64,000 bases of DNA from Pseudomonas jinjuensis (GCF_900103845.1 NZ_FNIJ01000014.1:62001-126000), one strand, 5' to 3'; counted from the stretch's first letter, positions 8,586 to 16,721 are shown. The notes: generated from the letters alone by a model not told the origin. Made by a program: numbers and translations.

Positions 8586-9812
8586 TCAGTCTCCGGGTGG
8601 CAGGGCCTGGTCGAGCAGCTCGATCCAGTGCCGCACCGGCGTGCGGCCGGCGCCGTCGAGGTGGATCTGGCAGCCGATGTTGGCGGTGGCGATCAGGTCC
8701 GGATGGCCGCTTTCCAGCGCGTCGAGGCGGTTGTCGCGCAGGCGCCGCGAGAGTTCCGGCTGGGTCAGCGAATAGGTGCCGGCGGAGCCGCAGCAGAGGT
8801 GGCCGTCCGGCACCGGGGTGAGGTGGAAGCCGACCCGGCGCAGCACGTCCTCCACCGCGCCGCCGAGCTTCTGCGCGTGCTGCAGGGTGCAGGGGCAGTG
8901 GAAGGCCAGGCGCTGGTCGCAGTGCAGGCCGAGGCGTTCCAGCGGCTCGGCGCGGATCACCTCTACCAGGTCGCGGGCCAGTTCGCTGACCCGCCGCGCC
9001 TTCTCCGCGTACTGCGGGTCGTCGCGCAGCAGGTAGGCGTATTCCTTGACGAAGGCGCCGCAGCCGCTGGCGGTCTGCACTATGGCCTCGGCGCCGGCCT
9101 GGATCGCCGGCCACCAGGCGTCGATATTGCGCCGGGCGTCGTCCAGCCCTTCCTCCTGGGCATTCAGGTGGTAGTCCACGGCGCCGCAGCAGCCCGCCCG
9201 CGGCGCCGGGATGACGCTGATGCCGAGACGATCCAGCACCCGCGCGGTGGCGGCATTGGTGTTGGGTGACAGACCCGGCTGCACGCAGCCTTCCAACAGC
9301 AGCACGCGGCGTTCGTGGCGCGGCTGCGGGCGTACGCCGGGGGCCGCCACCCTGCGCGGCAGCTTGGCCTGCAGCGGGCCGGGCAGCAGCGGGCGCAGCG
9401 CCTCGCCGGTATTGACCAGCGAGCGGAACAGCTGCGGATGCGGCATCAATGCGCGCAGCCCCCCGCGCAGCAGGCGCTGGCCGAGCGGGCGCGGCACCCG
9501 CTCCTCGATGGCGGCGCGGCCGATGTCGAGCAGCTTGTGGTACTCGACGCCGGAGGGGCAGGTGGTTTCGCAGTTGCGGCAGGTCAGGCAGCGGTCGAGG
9601 TGTTCGCGGGTCTTCTCGCTGACCTGGTCCTGTTCGAGGAACTGCTTGATCAGGTAGATGCGCCCGCGCGGCCCGTCCAGCTCGTCGCCGAGTTCCTGGT
9701 AGGTCGGGCAGGTGGCGTTGCAGAAGCCGCAGTGCACGCAGGTGCGCAGGATGCGCTCGGCCTCGGCGGCGTGGGGCAGGCGGCGGGCGGCTTCGCTGAG
9801 ATTGGTCTGCAT
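8586..9812 (-). CDS. glcF: Glycolate oxidase iron-sulfur subunit GlcF
   Basis: A 408-residue subunit. Two ferredoxin-type clusters are visible: CVHCGFCNATCP at about 25-36 and CLTCRNCETTCP at about 75-86. Two cysteine-rich CCG domains follow (AGCCGAVDYHL and HLCCGSAGTYS), the heterodisulfide-reductase-type pairs that carry electrons onward. It works with GlcD and GlcE to oxidise glycolate to glyoxylate and pass electrons to the respiratory chain. It starts 12 bases after the glcE stop. Confidence 0.96.
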   Translation of the reverse strand: MQTNLSEAARRLPHAAEAERILRTCVHCGFCNATCPTYQELGDELDGPRGRIYLIKQFLEQDQVSEKTREHLDRCLTCRNCETTCPSGVEYHKLLDIGRAAIEERVPRPLGQRLLRGGLRALMPHPQLFRSLVNTGEALRPLLPGPLQAKLPRRVAAPGVRPQPRHERRVLLLEGCVQPGLSPNTNAATARVLDRLGISVIPAPRAGCCGAVDYHLNAQEEGLDDARRNIDAWWPAIQAGAEAIVQTASGCGAFVKEYAYLLRDDPQYAEKARRVSELARDLVEVIRAEPLERLGLHCDQRLAFHCPCTLQHAQKLGGAVEDVLRRVGFHLTPVPDGHLCCGSAGTYSLTQPELSRRLRDNRLDALESGHPDLIATANIGCQIHLDGAGRTPVRHWIELLDQALPPGD

Positions 9813-9824
9813 CGTCGCTTCCTG

Positions 9825-10877
9825 TCAGAGCCCGGCATACAACCGGCCGGGGTTGAAGATGCCCTGCGGATCGAGGCGCTGCTTGAGCGCCTGGTGGTAG
9901 CGCAGCAGCGGCGCGGCCAGCGGGTGGAAGGGGTTGTCGCTGTGGCGGGGGCTGAAGCAGGTGGCATGGCCGCCGGCCGCGGCGACCGCGCCGCGAATCT
10001 GCTCGTCGCTGGCATCGGATTTCAGCCAGCGCTGGGCGCCGCCCCAGTCCACCAGCTGCTCGCCGGGCAATGCCAGCGGCGCGGTGGTGGCCGGCAGTGA
10101 CAGGCGCCAGAGCGGTCGCGGATCGGCGAAGAACGGCAGGCGCTGTTCGCGCAGGTCGTCCCACCAGGCATGGTTCAGCGGCTCGCCGCCGATGCGGTCG
10201 CAGGCGGCGCGCACCGAGCCCTCGTTGCCTTCGAAGCGCAGGTAGAGGGTCTGCCCGTCGTGGCAGGCGGCGCTCAGCGGCAGTGGCTGCTGGCCCCATT
10301 CGCCGAGACGCTGCAGTGCGAGCTCCAGCGGGATGCCCTGGCGCAGGCTGACCCGGCAGCGTGGCTTGGGCAGCACCTTGAACGACGCCTCGGTGATCAC
10401 CCCGAGACAGCCGAAGCTGCCCGCCAGCAGGCGCGACAGGTCGTAGCCGGCGACGTTCTTCATCACCTCGCCGCCGAAGCGCAGGTGCGTGCCGAGGCCG
10501 CTGATCAGCCGCGTGCCGAGGACGAAGTCGCGCACCGCGCCGGCCCACGGCCGGCGCGGACCGGAAAGCCCGGCGGCGAGCATGCCGCCCACGGTGGCGC
10601 CGGGGCCGAAGGCCGGCGGCTCGCAGGCGAGCATCTGCCCGTGGCGGTCCAGCGTCTCCTGCAGCTCGGCCAGCGGCGTGCCGCTGCGGGCGGTGATCAC
10701 CAGTTCGGTCGGATCGTAGGAAACGATGCCGCTGTGCCCGCGTACATCCAGCGTCTGCGCGTCCACCTCGCGGCCAAGGAACGCCTTGCTGCAGCCGCCG
10801 TGGATCTGCAGCGGCGTCCGCTCGGCCAGGGCGCGGCGCACCAATTCCAGCAATTCGGCGCTGCGGTCGTTCGGCAT
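9825..10877 (-). CDS. glcE: Glycolate oxidase FAD-binding subunit GlcE
   Basis: A 350-residue flavoprotein of the PCMH/FAD-binding-4 family, shorter than GlcD. FAD-binding features are PPAFGPGATVGGMLAAGLSG and EVMKNVAGYDLSRLLAGSF. The C-terminus ends with HQALKQRLDPQGIFNPGRLY, the usual end of this family. Its ATG overlaps the glcD stop by one base (ATGA), which supports tight coupling in the glcDEF complex. Confidence 0.95.
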   Translation of the reverse strand: MPNDRSAELLELVRRALAERTPLQIHGGCSKAFLGREVDAQTLDVRGHSGIVSYDPTELVITARSGTPLAELQETLDRHGQMLACEPPAFGPGATVGGMLAAGLSGPRRPWAGAVRDFVLGTRLISGLGTHLRFGGEVMKNVAGYDLSRLLAGSFGCLGVITEASFKVLPKPRCRVSLRQGIPLELALQRLGEWGQQPLPLSAACHDGQTLYLRFEGNEGSVRAACDRIGGEPLNHAWWDDLREQRLPFFADPRPLWRLSLPATTAPLALPGEQLVDWGGAQRWLKSDASDEQIRGAVAAAGGHATCFSPRHSDNPFHPLAAPLLRYHQALKQRLDPQGIFNPGRLYAGL

Positions 10878-12376
10878 CAGAAACGCTCCAGTTCGGGGAA
10901 CGGCAGTTGGCCGCGGTGGATGTGCATGGCGCCGAACTCGGCGCAGCGGTGCAGGGTGGGGATGTTCTTGCCGGGATTGAGCAGGCCCTGCGGGTCGAAC
11001 GCGGCCTTAACGGCGTGGAACAGGGTCAGTTCCTCGGCGTTGAACTGGCTGCACATCTGATTGATCTTCTCGCGCCCGACGCCGTGCTCGCCGGTGATGC
11101 TGCCGCCCACCGCCACGCAGAGTTCGAGGATTTTTCCGCCCAGCTCCTCGGCGCGCGCCAGTTCGCCGGGCTGGTTGGCGTCGAACAGGATCAGCGGATG
11201 CATGTTGCCGTCGCCGGCATGGAACACGTTGGCGACGCGCAGGCCGCACTCGGCGGACAGTCGCGCGATGCCCTCCAGCACCCGTGGCAGCTCGCGGCGC
11301 GGGATGGTGCCGTCCATGCAGTAGTAGTCCGGCGAGATGCGTCCGACCGCCGGGAAGGCGTTCTTGCGCCCGGCCCAGAATTTCTGCCGTTCCTCCTCGT
11401 CGCGGGCCTGGCGCACCTCGGTGGCGCCGGCCCGTTCGAGGATGTCGCGCACCCGCAGGCAGTCCTCGTGCACGTCGGATTCCACGCCGTCCAGCTCGCA
11501 GATCAGGATGGCCGCGGCGTCCACCGGGTAGCCGGCGTGGATGAAGTCCTCGGCGGCGCGGATCGCCAGGTTGTCCATCATCTCCAGCCCGCCGGGGATG
11601 ATGCCGGCGGCGATGATGTCGGCCACCGCGCCGCCGGCCCTGGCGACGTCATCGAAGCTGGCCAGCGCGACCTTGGCCACCTGCGGCCTGGGCAGCAGCC
11701 TGACGGTGACCTCGACCACCACGCCGAGCATGCCCTCGGAGCCCATGAACAGCGCCAGCAGGTCGAAGCCGGGGCTGTCGAGGGCGTCGGAGCCGAGGGT
11801 CATGCGCTCGCCCTCGATGGTGACGATCTCCAGGCGCAGCACGTTGTGCACGGTCAGGCCGTATTTCAGGCAATGCACGCCGCCGGCGTTCTCCGCCACG
11901 TTGCCGCCGATGGAGCAGGCAATCTGCGACGACGGGTCCGGGGCGTAGTAGAGACCATGGGGCGCCGCCGCCTGGGAGATCGCCAGGTTGCGCACGCCGG
12001 GCTGGACGCGGGCGAAGCGCCCGACCGGGTCGATTTCGAGGATGCGCTTGAAGCGCGCCATCACTAGAAGAATGCCCTGTTCCAGCGGCAGCGCGCCGCC
12101 GGACAGCCCGGTGCCGGCGCCGCGGGCGACCACCGGCACCTGCAGGCGGTGGCAGAGCTTGAGCAGGGTTTCCACCTGCTCGACGCGCTCGGGCAGCACC
12201 ACCAGCATCGGCGTGGTGCGGTAGGCGGAGAGGCCGTCGCACTCGTAGGGATGCAGGTCTTCCGCTTCGTGGAGGATTTCCAGGTCGGGCAGGGCGGCGC
12301 GCAGTTCGATCAGCAGCGCGGCCTTGTCGACCCTGGGCAGTACGCCATCCAGGCGCTCGTCGTAGAGGATGTTCAT
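10877..12376 (-). CDS. glcD: Glycolate oxidase catalytic subunit GlcD
   Basis: A 499-residue FAD subunit, the normal GlcD length. The FAD domain shows VPVVARGAGTGLSGGALP at about 89-106 and SIGGNVAENAGGVHCLKYG; the C-terminal FAD-linked oxidase domain ends with GSITGEHGVGREKI and DPQGLLNPGKNIP. It oxidises glycolate (and often D-lactate) to the 2-oxo acid. The ATG at 12376 matches the family start, so the upstream extension was dropped. It is the first gene of the glc operon and is transcribed away from glcC, with operators for GlcC between them. Confidence 0.96.
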   Translation of the reverse strand: MNILYDERLDGVLPRVDKAALLIELRAALPDLEILHEAEDLHPYECDGLSAYRTTPMLVVLPERVEQVETLLKLCHRLQVPVVARGAGTGLSGGALPLEQGILLVMARFKRILEIDPVGRFARVQPGVRNLAISQAAAPHGLYYAPDPSSQIACSIGGNVAENAGGVHCLKYGLTVHNVLRLEIVTIEGERMTLGSDALDSPGFDLLALFMGSEGMLGVVVEVTVRLLPRPQVAKVALASFDDVARAGGAVADIIAAGIIPGGLEMMDNLAIRAAEDFIHAGYPVDAAAILICELDGVESDVHEDCLRVRDILERAGATEVRQARDEEERQKFWAGRKNAFPAVGRISPDYYCMDGTIPRRELPRVLEGIARLSAECGLRVANVFHAGDGNMHPLILFDANQPGELARAEELGGKILELCVAVGGSITGEHGVGREKINQMCSQFNAEELTLFHAVKAAFDPQGLLNPGKNIPTLHRCAEFGAMHIHRGQLPFPELERF

Positions 12377-12468
12377 CGGCTCACGGTCGTTGTTGTTGTC
12401 GGAGCCGGCGTCGGCCGGATTGGTTTTCCAGCGTGGACCCGGGCGTGGGCAGCGTCCACCACTTCGAT

Positions 12469-12483
12469 ACTGGTCCGACCAGT
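12469..12483. promoter_or_regulatory. GlcC operator 1 (ACTGGTCCGACCAGT)
   Basis: A 15-base palindrome built on TGGTC-N-GACCA, the form used by FadR/LldR/GlcC-type GntR regulators. The same core recurs at 12558-12570. It lies about 93 bases before the glcD start in the divergent region. Confidence 0.75.
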
Positions 12484-12557
12484 TTCTGTGCAGGTGCAAC
12501 GGCTGAAGCCTTCGGCCAGACTGCTTGCCGATTCCGGCATCCGTCTACACTGAAGCC

Positions 12558-12570
12558 CTGGTCCGACCAG
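12558..12570. promoter_or_regulatory. GlcC operator 2 (CTGGTCCGACCAG)
   Basis: An identical TGGTCCGACCA core 89 bases from operator 1 and 12 bases before the glcC start codon. The position over the glcC leader suggests autoregulation, while operator 1 would serve glcDEFG. Confidence 0.75.
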
Positions 12571-12582
12571 TTGGAGAGCGAC

Positions 12583-13353
12583 ATGCACGGCGAGGAGAGA
12601 CAGGAACGCAAGATCGCCGACCAGGTGGCCGGGCGCATCGAGCGGCTGATCGTCGATGGCGTGCTGAAGGTGGGCCAGGCGCTGCCTTCCGAACGGCGCC
12701 TGGTGGAGAAGCTCGGCTGCTCGCGTTCGGCCCTGCGCGAAGGCCTGCGGATACTGCGCGGGCGCGGCATCATCGAGACCGAGCACGGCCGCGGCTCGTT
12801 CGTCGCCGCGCTGGGCGGGACCGGCGACGTCACGCCGCTGATGCACCTGTTCAGCTCGCAGCCGCGCACCCTCTACGACCTGCTGGAAGTGCGCGCCCTG
12901 CTGGAGGGCGAATCGGCCCGGCTCGCCGCCCTGCGCGCCACCGAGGCCGACCTGATCCTGCTGCGGCGGCGCTACGAGGAGATGTTCCCGGCCCAGGGCG
13001 AAGAGCCGGCCGGCGACCCGCGCGAACACGCCCGGCGCGACCATGCCTTCCACCGCGCGATCAGCGAGGCCTCGCACAACCCGGTGCTGGTGCACATCCT
13101 GCAGTCGCTCAGCGACCTGATGATCAGCTCGGTGTTCGCCTCGGTGAACAACCTCTACCACCGCCGCCCGCAGAAGCGCCAGATCGACCGTCAGCACACC
13201 CGCCTGTTCAACGCCATAGTCGAGCGCCAGCCCGACCAGGCCCAGCGCGCCGCCCGCGAGCACATCCACAGCGTGCGCGACAACCTGCGCGAGATCGAAC
13301 AGGAAGAACAGCGCCTGGTGCGCGCCACCATGCGCCTGGAAGGCTGGACCTGA
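12583..13353 (+). CDS. glcC: GntR/FadR-family glycolate regulator GlcC
   Basis: A 256-residue transcription factor. The winged helix is about 10-75 (GQALPSERRLVEKLGCSRSA and GRGIIETEHGRGSFV) and the FCD ligand-binding domain about 95-230, with conserved metal/ligand residues in HARRDHAFHRAISEASHNP. It is divergent from glcDEFG, and two identical palindromes lie between them, matching control by GlcC in response to glycolate. The ATG at 12583 has a GGAGAGCG ribosome-binding site; the longer in-frame start at 12433 would place both operators inside the gene and is rejected. Confidence 0.93.
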   Translation: MHGEERQERKIADQVAGRIERLIVDGVLKVGQALPSERRLVEKLGCSRSALREGLRILRGRGIIETEHGRGSFVAALGGTGDVTPLMHLFSSQPRTLYDLLEVRALLEGESARLAALRATEADLILLRRRYEEMFPAQGEEPAGDPREHARRDHAFHRAISEASHNPVLVHILQSLSDLMISSVFASVNNLYHRRPQKRQIDRQHTRLFNAIVERQPDQAQRAAREHIHSVRDNLREIEQEEQRLVRATMRLEGWT

Positions 13354-13403
13354 GCGGGCCGGAAATAATCTGAACGTTTCCCGGCGGCGGCCGGCCGAAC
13401 CTG

Positions 13404-13422
13404 TGTACCCCTTCAAGGTACA
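13404..13422. promoter_or_regulatory. 19-base palindrome TGTACC-N7-GGTACA of unknown role
   Basis: A perfect six-base inverted repeat with spacer CCTTCAA between glcC and the metallothionein gene. It could be an operator or part of an RNA stem ahead of the terminator at 13439. Confidence 0.4.
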
Positions 13423-13438
13423 GTCCTCTTGTCGGCTT

Positions 13439-13467
13439 CGGCCCTGCCATTGGCGGGGCCGTTTTTT
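13439..13467 (+). terminator. Intrinsic terminator after glcC
   Basis: CGGCCCTGCC ATT GGCGGGGCCG forms a near-perfect GC-rich stem (one bulge) followed by six Ts. It separates glcC from the metallothionein gene, whose promoter must therefore lie between about 13468 and 13560. Confidence 0.85.
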
Positions 13468-13570
13468 GTGTGCGCCGACCGCCGGGCAAACTCACTGAAC
13501 TCCGACGCCGCCCACGGCTCCACCGACAAAGCCCCAACGAAACCGACTGGACGGCGAGAAGGTGAAGCCC

Positions 13571-13825
13571 ATGAGCGAAAACACGTGTGCCTGCCCGGAA
13601 TGCGTCTGCATCCCCGGCGCCGATGCGGTCCGCAAGGACGACAAGCTGTACTGCTGCGAGGCCTGCGCCGAACAGCATCCCCAGGGCAAGGAGCGTTGCG
13701 TCGATCTCGGCTGCCAGTGCGGCGCCGCGGCGGTGCGGCGCAGCAGCGAGAGCCAGCCGAAGGAAGAGCAGATCGACAAGGCGCTGGAGGAAACCTTCCC
13801 GGCCAGCGACCCGATCTCGCCCTGA
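13571..13825 (+). CDS. pmtA: Bacterial metallothionein, PmtA/BmtA type, with FPASDP tail
   Basis: An 84-residue protein with ten cysteines (C6, C8, C11, C13, C28, C29, C32, C43, C48, C50) in the CxCxxCxC...CC..C...C....CxC pattern of bacterial metallothioneins, plus His36 in the second half. It should bind zinc, cadmium or copper through thiolates in the cytoplasm. The last 25 residues (KEEQIDKALEETFPASDPIS) are a non-metal tail with the FPASDP motif also found on Pseudomonas homologues such as PA2140. The ATG at 13571 has a GAAGGTGA ribosome-binding site. It probably forms an operon with the CinA-like gene 13 bases later. Confidence 0.9.
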   Translation: MSENTCACPECVCIPGADAVRKDDKLYCCEACAEQHPQGKERCVDLGCQCGAAAVRRSSESQPKEEQIDKALEETFPASDPISP

Positions 13826-13838
13826 GCGGATTGCGCCG

Positions 13839-14354
13839 ATGGAAAGACCTTCTGCTGCTGCCGCCGAGCTGGTCGCCTACCTGAAGGACGCCGGCCTCAC
13901 CCTGGTCACCGCCGAGTCCTGCACTTCCGGGCTGATCGCCGCGAGCCTGGCGGAGGTCGCCGATTGCGGCGAGGTGCTGGAAGGCGGCTTCGTGGTCTAT
14001 TCGCCGGAAGCCAAGCAGATCCTGCTGGGCATCCCGGAACACCTGCTGGACGAGGTCAACCTGACCAGCGAGGCCATGGCCCGCGCCATGGCGCTCGGCG
14101 CGCTGGAGCGCAGCCCGGCGAGCGCGGCGCTGGCGGATACCGGGCTGGCCGGCCCGGATGCGAAGGACGGTATCGCCCCCGGCACCCTGTGCTTCGCCTG
14201 GGCATTCCGCACGCCCGGCGAATACGTGGTGTTCAGCCGCACCGAGCGCTTTCCCGGCGAACCCTCGACCGTGCGCCGGCAGGCCGCGGACTGGGCGATG
14301 AGCCAGCTGGAGCGCTTCCACCGGCAGGCCGGGCTCAGCGAGGACCGCTCCTAG
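13839..14354 (+). CDS. CinA C-terminal-domain protein (nicotinamide-nucleotide amidase type)
   Basis: A 171-residue stand-alone CinA/PncC domain. The hallmark motif LVTAESCTSGLIAASLAE is at about 21-38, and a second signature appears as ADTGLAGPDAKDGIAPGTLCF, a variant of the usual TGIAGPxG. The family deamidates nicotinamide mononucleotide back to nicotinate mononucleotide in the NAD salvage cycle. It lies immediately behind the metallothionein, the same pairing I recall for PA2140-PA2141 in P. aeruginosa. The unusual DAKDG insertion could alter activity. Confidence 0.85.
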   Translation: MERPSAAAAELVAYLKDAGLTLVTAESCTSGLIAASLAEVADCGEVLEGGFVVYSPEAKQILLGIPEHLLDEVNLTSEAMARAMALGALERSPASAALADTGLAGPDAKDGIAPGTLCFAWAFRTPGEYVVFSRTERFPGEPSTVRRQAADWAMSQLERFHRQAGLSEDRS

Positions 14355-14365
14355 CGGTGGCGCCC

Positions 14366-14518
14366 ATGACCTTCCGTTGCCTGATCAGCGGCTGCCTGTG
14401 GAGCGCAACCGAGTGCCTGACGCTGGGCGGAGAGGTCCTCTGCCACGCGCAATGCCGGCGCTGCGGCGCGCATCGCTACGGCGCATGGCGGAACCTGCAG
14501 GCTGGCGGGGCGGATTGA
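14366..14518 (+). CDS. Small cysteine-rich protein, possible zinc ribbon
   Basis: A 50-residue frame with six cysteines (C5, C10, C17, C26, C30, C33) and a CxxxCRRCG tail that could hold one zinc. It begins 11 bases after the CinA-like stop, and its TGA overlaps an in-frame ATG of the next gene, which suggests operon packing. There is no strong ribosome-binding site, and I cannot link it to a named family. Short cysteine-rich proteins of similar look are common in Pseudomonas, so I regard it as probably real. Confidence 0.5.
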   Translation: MTFRCLISGCLWSATECLTLGGEVLCHAQCRRCGAHRYGAWRNLQAGGAD

Positions 14519-14550
14519 TGCATTCCCGAACGACCACGGAGGAACCGATC

Positions 14551-14997
14551 ATGGTGGAGAAAGCCAGGAACCCGCAGGAAATCGACGACATCGAGGACCG
14601 CATGGGCCCGATGCGCGAGCTGGACTTCAGCGACAAGCGCGACGAGCGCCAGGGCCGTGTCGGCGATGAGCGGCCGCAGGACGAAGTGGAACGGGAGTTC
14701 CCGCCCGAGCGCGTGGAGCACGCCGGCATGAGCGGCGGCGAAGCGCTGGAGGACGATACCCTGGAAGAGGACCAGGTCACCTACGACGACCTCAGCCCCG
14801 GCACCCTGTACGACGAAACCGGCGCCAACTCCCCCGAGGAGGCGGGGCCGGGCGGCGCCAGCGACAGCGAGCTGAGCGTGGTGGACGAATCAGACATCGG
14901 CGGCGGCATCGGCCTGGACGAAGCCGAGCTGGCGCGCTCGGCACCGCTGGATGGCGAGCCGTGGACCGATGATGTGATCGACGAGGAGGAACGGTAG
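14551..14997 (+). CDS. Highly acidic small protein of the Pseudomonas HPr-related/serine-kinase-annotated family
   Basis: A 148-residue, Asp/Glu-rich, low-complexity protein with no membrane segment. The N-terminal block NPQEIDDIEDRMGPMRELDF is a motif I recall from short Pseudomonas proteins often labelled phosphotransferase-system HPr-related, a label without functional proof. The ATG at 14551 follows a strong GGAGGAA ribosome-binding site; an upstream ATG at 14518 is possible but weaker. It closes the metallothionein-CinA group. Function unknown; probably a stress-type disordered protein. Confidence 0.75.
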   Translation: MVEKARNPQEIDDIEDRMGPMRELDFSDKRDERQGRVGDERPQDEVEREFPPERVEHAGMSGGEALEDDTLEEDQVTYDDLSPGTLYDETGANSPEEAGPGGASDSELSVVDESDIGGGIGLDEAELARSAPLDGEPWTDDVIDEEER

Positions 14998-15006
14998 GGC
15001 GGGGAT

Positions 15007-15072
15007 TGTAGGAGCGGGCCATGCCCGCGAAATGGCGCGGCACGGCTGGTCGCGGGCATGGCCCGCTCCTAC
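15007..15072. repeat. REP/BIME inverted pair (GTAGGAGCGGGCCATGCCCGCGA)
   Basis: Two inverted copies of the standard repeat at the 3' side of the acidic-protein gene. The region to 15284 continues with a CACCCTCACCCCAGCCCTCTCC-type dispersed element near 15092, a single REP half near 15192 and a hairpin near 15238. The whole 14998-15284 gap is repeat-derived and has no gene. Confidence 0.85.
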
Positions 15073-15235
15073 GGGAAAGTCTGGCGTTGTGGCACCCTCA
15101 CCCCAGCCCTCTCCCGGAGAGAGCAGATTGGCGTCGGGGTGAATGCCGTCTTCCCCGCGAACGCGGGGATCCAATAAACAAGCGATGAGTTTGTAGGGGC
15201 GGGCCATGCCCGCGACCATTGGTACGTATGACGTT

Positions 15236-15270
15236 TTCATGGTTCCCACGCTCTCGCCTGGGAACCATGA
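15236..15270. repeat. Hairpin repeat CATGGTTCCCACGC / GGGAACCATG
   Basis: CATGGTTCCCA and TGGGAACCATG pair across a short loop. The same hairpin occurs at 49221-49253, and the core is related to the 55-bp elements at 2809 and 24661. It may act as a transcript end for the convergent neighbours. Confidence 0.6.
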
Positions 15271-15284
15271 AGCCCATCCTGCAC

Positions 15285-15791
15285 TCATTCCGCCCGGCCC
15301 TTGACCAGTTGTTCCGCCATGTCCCGGTGATGCTCCAGCAGCGGCAGGCGCGTCCGGGCGAAGTCGCGCAGTTCGGCGTCCTGGCTGTCGCGGGCCACCT
15401 GTTCGAACAGCGTCACGGCCTGCTTGTGGATGTACAGCTGCTGTTCGGCGAAGGTCAGGTCGAAGTGGTCGCTCTGCTCCAGCAGCGCGGCCCGGGCTGC
15501 GGCGTCGGCCTGCAGCCCGTCGGTGATCGCGATCTCGATGCCTTTCTCCTTCGCCAGGGTCTGCAACTCGGCATCCAGCCGGCCGTGCTCGTCGATCACG
15601 CGCTTGGCGTAGACGCGCACGCCGTTGCTTTCGCCCTTGTGCAATGCCAGGCGCGCGCTGTCGATCACCGTCAGGCCGGTGCCGAGGCTCTCCTCGATGA
15701 AGGCCCGTGGCGAGACCGGTTCGGCGGCGCCGGTCGGCAGGGCCGGGGCGAGCAACAGGCCGAGGCAGAAGAGGGCGGATGCGGCTTTCAT
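15285..15791 (-). CDS. Exported DUF4142 (ferritin-like) protein
   Basis: A 168-residue protein with a signal peptide (MKAASALFCLGLLLAPALPTGAA) and a helical DUF4142 domain: FIEESLGTGLTVIDSARLAL, then VRVYAKRVIDEHGRLDAELQTLA and DLTFAEQQLYIHKQAVTLFEQ. The domain is a predicted four-helix bundle found in periplasmic stress-associated proteins; biochemical function is unknown. It is followed by other small general-stress type genes on the same strand, each with its own spacing, so a shared regulon is more likely than one operon. Confidence 0.85.
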   Translation of the reverse strand: MKAASALFCLGLLLAPALPTGAAEPVSPRAFIEESLGTGLTVIDSARLALHKGESNGVRVYAKRVIDEHGRLDAELQTLAKEKGIEIAITDGLQADAAARAALLEQSDHFDLTFAEQQLYIHKQAVTLFEQVARDSQDAELRDFARTRLPLLEHHRDMAEQLVKGRAE

Positions 15792-15903
15792 GGCGGCAGG
15801 CTCCTGTGGGTCCGGTTATCCGGTGGAGAGCTGCCGGCGGCGAGGGTTCAATAACTTTCCAGGGCGGGGCGCCGCGGCGGCGGCACCCGCTCCTCCTGGC
15901 GGC

Positions 15904-16236
15904 CTAGCGACGATAGAGCAGCACGCAGGCCAGCACACCGCAGGCCAGTCCCGCCAGCAGCGCTACCTGCCAGGGATGCTCGCCGACGTACTCGCCGGTG
16001 GCGTGCACCGCCTGGCGGCTCTGGCGGGACAGGTTGCGCTGGGTGCGATTCAGCAGGTGGCGGCCGTCGTGCAGCAGATGGCCGAGGCGGTCGCGTACCT
16101 GGGGGATTTCCTCGGCGGCGAGGTGGCGGCCGCTCTTCAGCAGGTGGTCCATTTCATCGATCAGCGACTGCAGTTCGGCGACGGTCTTGCCCTGGATGTT
16201 GGCGAGTTCGTGGTGGTTTCGGGAGCTGAAAAGCAT
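15904..16236 (-). CDS. DUF883 (ElaB/YqjD-type) membrane-anchored protein
   Basis: A 110-residue protein with a long amphipathic helical region (about 12-85) and a C-terminal membrane helix (WQVALLAGLACGVLACVLLY). The GEYVGEHPWQVALLAGLACG stretch is the DUF883 signature. The E. coli members ElaB and YqjD are RpoS-linked inner-membrane proteins, and YqjD binds ribosomes; the role here is inferred to be similar. The ATG at 16236 is chosen over a longer in-frame start because the domain begins there. Confidence 0.88.
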   Translation of the reverse strand: MLFSSRNHHELANIQGKTVAELQSLIDEMDHLLKSGRHLAAEEIPQVRDRLGHLLHDGRHLLNRTQRNLSRQSRQAVHATGEYVGEHPWQVALLAGLACGVLACVLLYRR

Positions 16237-16413
16237 GGTGGTTGTCCTCTTCTTCGTTCGATGGACGAACAGTTCGAAGGGTAGCCGCGCCGGGGACAAT
16301 CTTCCCGCAGGTCCGGCGGACGGTCTTCATACGAATGTGACGCCGCCCGGCGGGCAGCTATAGCTCTTGACCGGGCAGGGCAGAGGCAGGTTCAGCGAAA
16401 TTGCCGGGAGGAA

Positions 16414-16671
16414 TCAGCGGCCGGGCAGAAGCGGTGCGAGGTAGGTGATGCTGAGCAGTTGCGGAGCGCGCAGGGGGTAGCAGGCGAGCAGCCGGGCGCG
16501 GGCCTCGGAGAGGCTCATGTGGCGGGCGAACGAACGCAGGACGGTCTTGCCGGGGAAGCGGTCATCCTGGAAATGTACGAGAAATTCATGCATGGCGGCT
16601 GGATCGGCGGCTGGGGCGGGTCCGGTGAGGTCGCCAATGATATCCGGAGGAATGTGCGTCCGGTCTGCCAT
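16414..16671 (-). CDS. Conserved-looking hypothetical protein, 85 residues
   Basis: A small soluble protein starting MADRTHIPPDIIGDLTGP and containing HEFLVHFQDDRFPGKTVLRS. No membrane segment, no cysteine cluster and no domain I recognise. Coding is supported by its own ATG, by the placement between two stress-type genes on the same strand, and by G/C-biased third positions. Function cannot be stated. Confidence 0.65.
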   Translation of the reverse strand: MADRTHIPPDIIGDLTGPAPAADPAAMHEFLVHFQDDRFPGKTVLRSFARHMSLSEARARLLACYPLRAPQLLSITYLAPLLPGR

Positions 16672-16721
16672 ATGTCAACTCGATGGCACGCACCCCGGTG
16701 CGTCGAGCACCGGGGGCCGCC

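Noticed and set aside
12433-12582. Longer N-terminus for GlcC
   Set aside because: The added 50 residues would cover both operators and do not resemble GntR proteins; the ATG at 12583 has a proper ribosome-binding site.
15092-15215. Possible CRISPR-like or tRNA-like structure in the repeat region
   Set aside because: Repeats are irregular, different from one another and match dispersed REP families; no regular spacers and no cloverleaf fold.
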